Assembly: GCF_024362695.1 (NCBI RefSeq)
Contig: NC_065422.1
Location: 8,245,534 to 8,309,533 of the forward strand
DNA length: 64,000 nucleotides
Origin: Pectinophora gossypiella
Lineage: Eukaryota > Arthropoda > Insecta > Lepidoptera > Gelechiidae
Direction: 5' to 3'
Positions 63,639 to 64,000 of this stretch are shown here, in pieces. Made by a program: the position numbers and the translations under genes. The notes beneath the pieces were generated by a model. That model did no database searches, had not been told where the DNA came from, and saw only the letters and a list, made by a program, of their open reading frames with translations. The stretch's first letter is position 1. Each line of letters starts with the position of its first letter.

Positions 63639-63811
63639 CGAGAGCCCTCAGCGCTCCCCATTTGTCTGGCCAAGTAGATAACGTCATATGCAGTAAATAT
63701 ACAATAAGTCACGTCAAAATGAAAACTCCGGGTGACAGCCTTCAGCGCTCCCCAATTGTCCGGCCAAGTAAGTTAATGGCATGTGTCAAATCTACAATAA
63801 GCCACGTAAAA
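63639..63811 (+). mobile_element. Two RetA 3' ends in tandem
   Basis: 63639-63718 and 63729-63811 each run from CTTCAGCGCTCCCC-like sequence to AAGTCACGTCAAAA / AAGCCACGTAAAAA. Two truncated copies in the same direction, about 10 bases apart. Confidence 0.85.
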
Positions 63812-64000
63812 AGCACGTTTTACATATTACTACATTATGGATCGCTTCGCTATTAAACGGATCCCTCTCGTGTACAAATGAAACTAAGAAATTCACAATA
63901 ATATTTTACTAATTAAAACACATAATAACGGGTTCTTACCACGTTTAAACCAGGGATACGAGACTCCCGATATTTCGACACTGTTGCAAGTGCCATGATC
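63812..64000. repeat. Family Q, copy 4, cut by the window edge
   Basis: From about 63913: AATTAAAACACATAATAACG, ACGTTTAAACCAGGGATACG, then CACTGTTGCAAGTGCCATGA to the last base. Only one arm and the loop are visible. 63812-63912 is unmatched. Confidence 0.85.

Overview
This window looks like a stretch of moth or butterfly (Lepidoptera) nuclear DNA. It is AT-rich, has no long open reading frames, and is packed with short interspersed elements whose heads and tails are typical of Lepidoptera: tails of the GCCCAGCAGTGGGACG type, tails of the CACACGATAGAAGAAG type, and many 3' scraps of RTE-like LINEs. I find no host protein gene that I can recognise and no intact rRNA or tRNA gene. Almost everything that can be supported is a mobile element or its relic.

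Labels used here are local. SINE-T1, T2, T3 and T4 are four tRNA-headed SINEs. SINE-5S is a SINE whose head contains 5S rRNA-like promoter sequence. RetA is a roughly 300-base poly-A retroposon with no tRNA-like head. LN-A to LN-H are C-terminal LINE fragments. TL1, TL2 and TL3 are non-coding LINE-type 3' tails. P, Q, R, M and T are hairpin (MITE-like) families. W, U, V and Y are repeats seen two or three times.

Layout. Positions 1-6500 hold a tRNA-bearing foldback element, a near-perfect 51-base-arm hairpin (Q), SINE-T1/T3 copies with clean target duplications, LN-A fragments, and a SINE-T2 split by a MITE. Positions 6500-13100 hold two composite W units, SINE-T1, a complete SINE-T3, and the first double-hairpin P element. 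Positions 13500-25500 hold RetA, LINE tails, several SINE-T2 copies, two LINE C-termini (LN-B, LN-E), a complete SINE-5S and a second tRNA foldback. Positions 26236-27586 form a large inverted repeat with an RTE fragment in its loop. Positions 27600-34500 are sparse, with hairpin elements and LINE scraps.

Positions 34546-39555 are the clearest single object: an LTR retrotransposon on the minus strand with two identical 136-base LTRs, a 4-base target duplication, a primer-binding site and a polypurine tract. Its 4.7-kb interior encodes no recognisable gag or pol, so it fits a large non-autonomous (LARD-type) element. It carries a 30/60-base minisatellite and a tRNA-Cys-like relic. Positions 39950-48500 hold further P dimers, a TA-flanked MITE (R) seen both alone and nested in RetA, an RTE pseudogene (LN-F), an unidentified 77-codon open frame, and a P element interrupted by Q. 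Positions 49200-58400 hold SINE-T4 copies (one with a micro-inversion), a Helitron-like element, inverted SINE-T2 copies and W/SINE-T1. Positions 60350-64000 hold a MITE, a nested stack of SINE-T3, RetA and SINE-T2, another P, SINE-5S, and a Q copy running off the end.

The elements can be related to each other. Three SINE families with different heads share one central domain. SINE-T2 shares its tail with LN-B, and SINE-T1 and SINE-5S share theirs with RTE-type LINEs. Together these suggest modular exchange of heads, bodies and LINE-recognised tails. All family identities come from reading the sequence and general knowledge; no database search was run.
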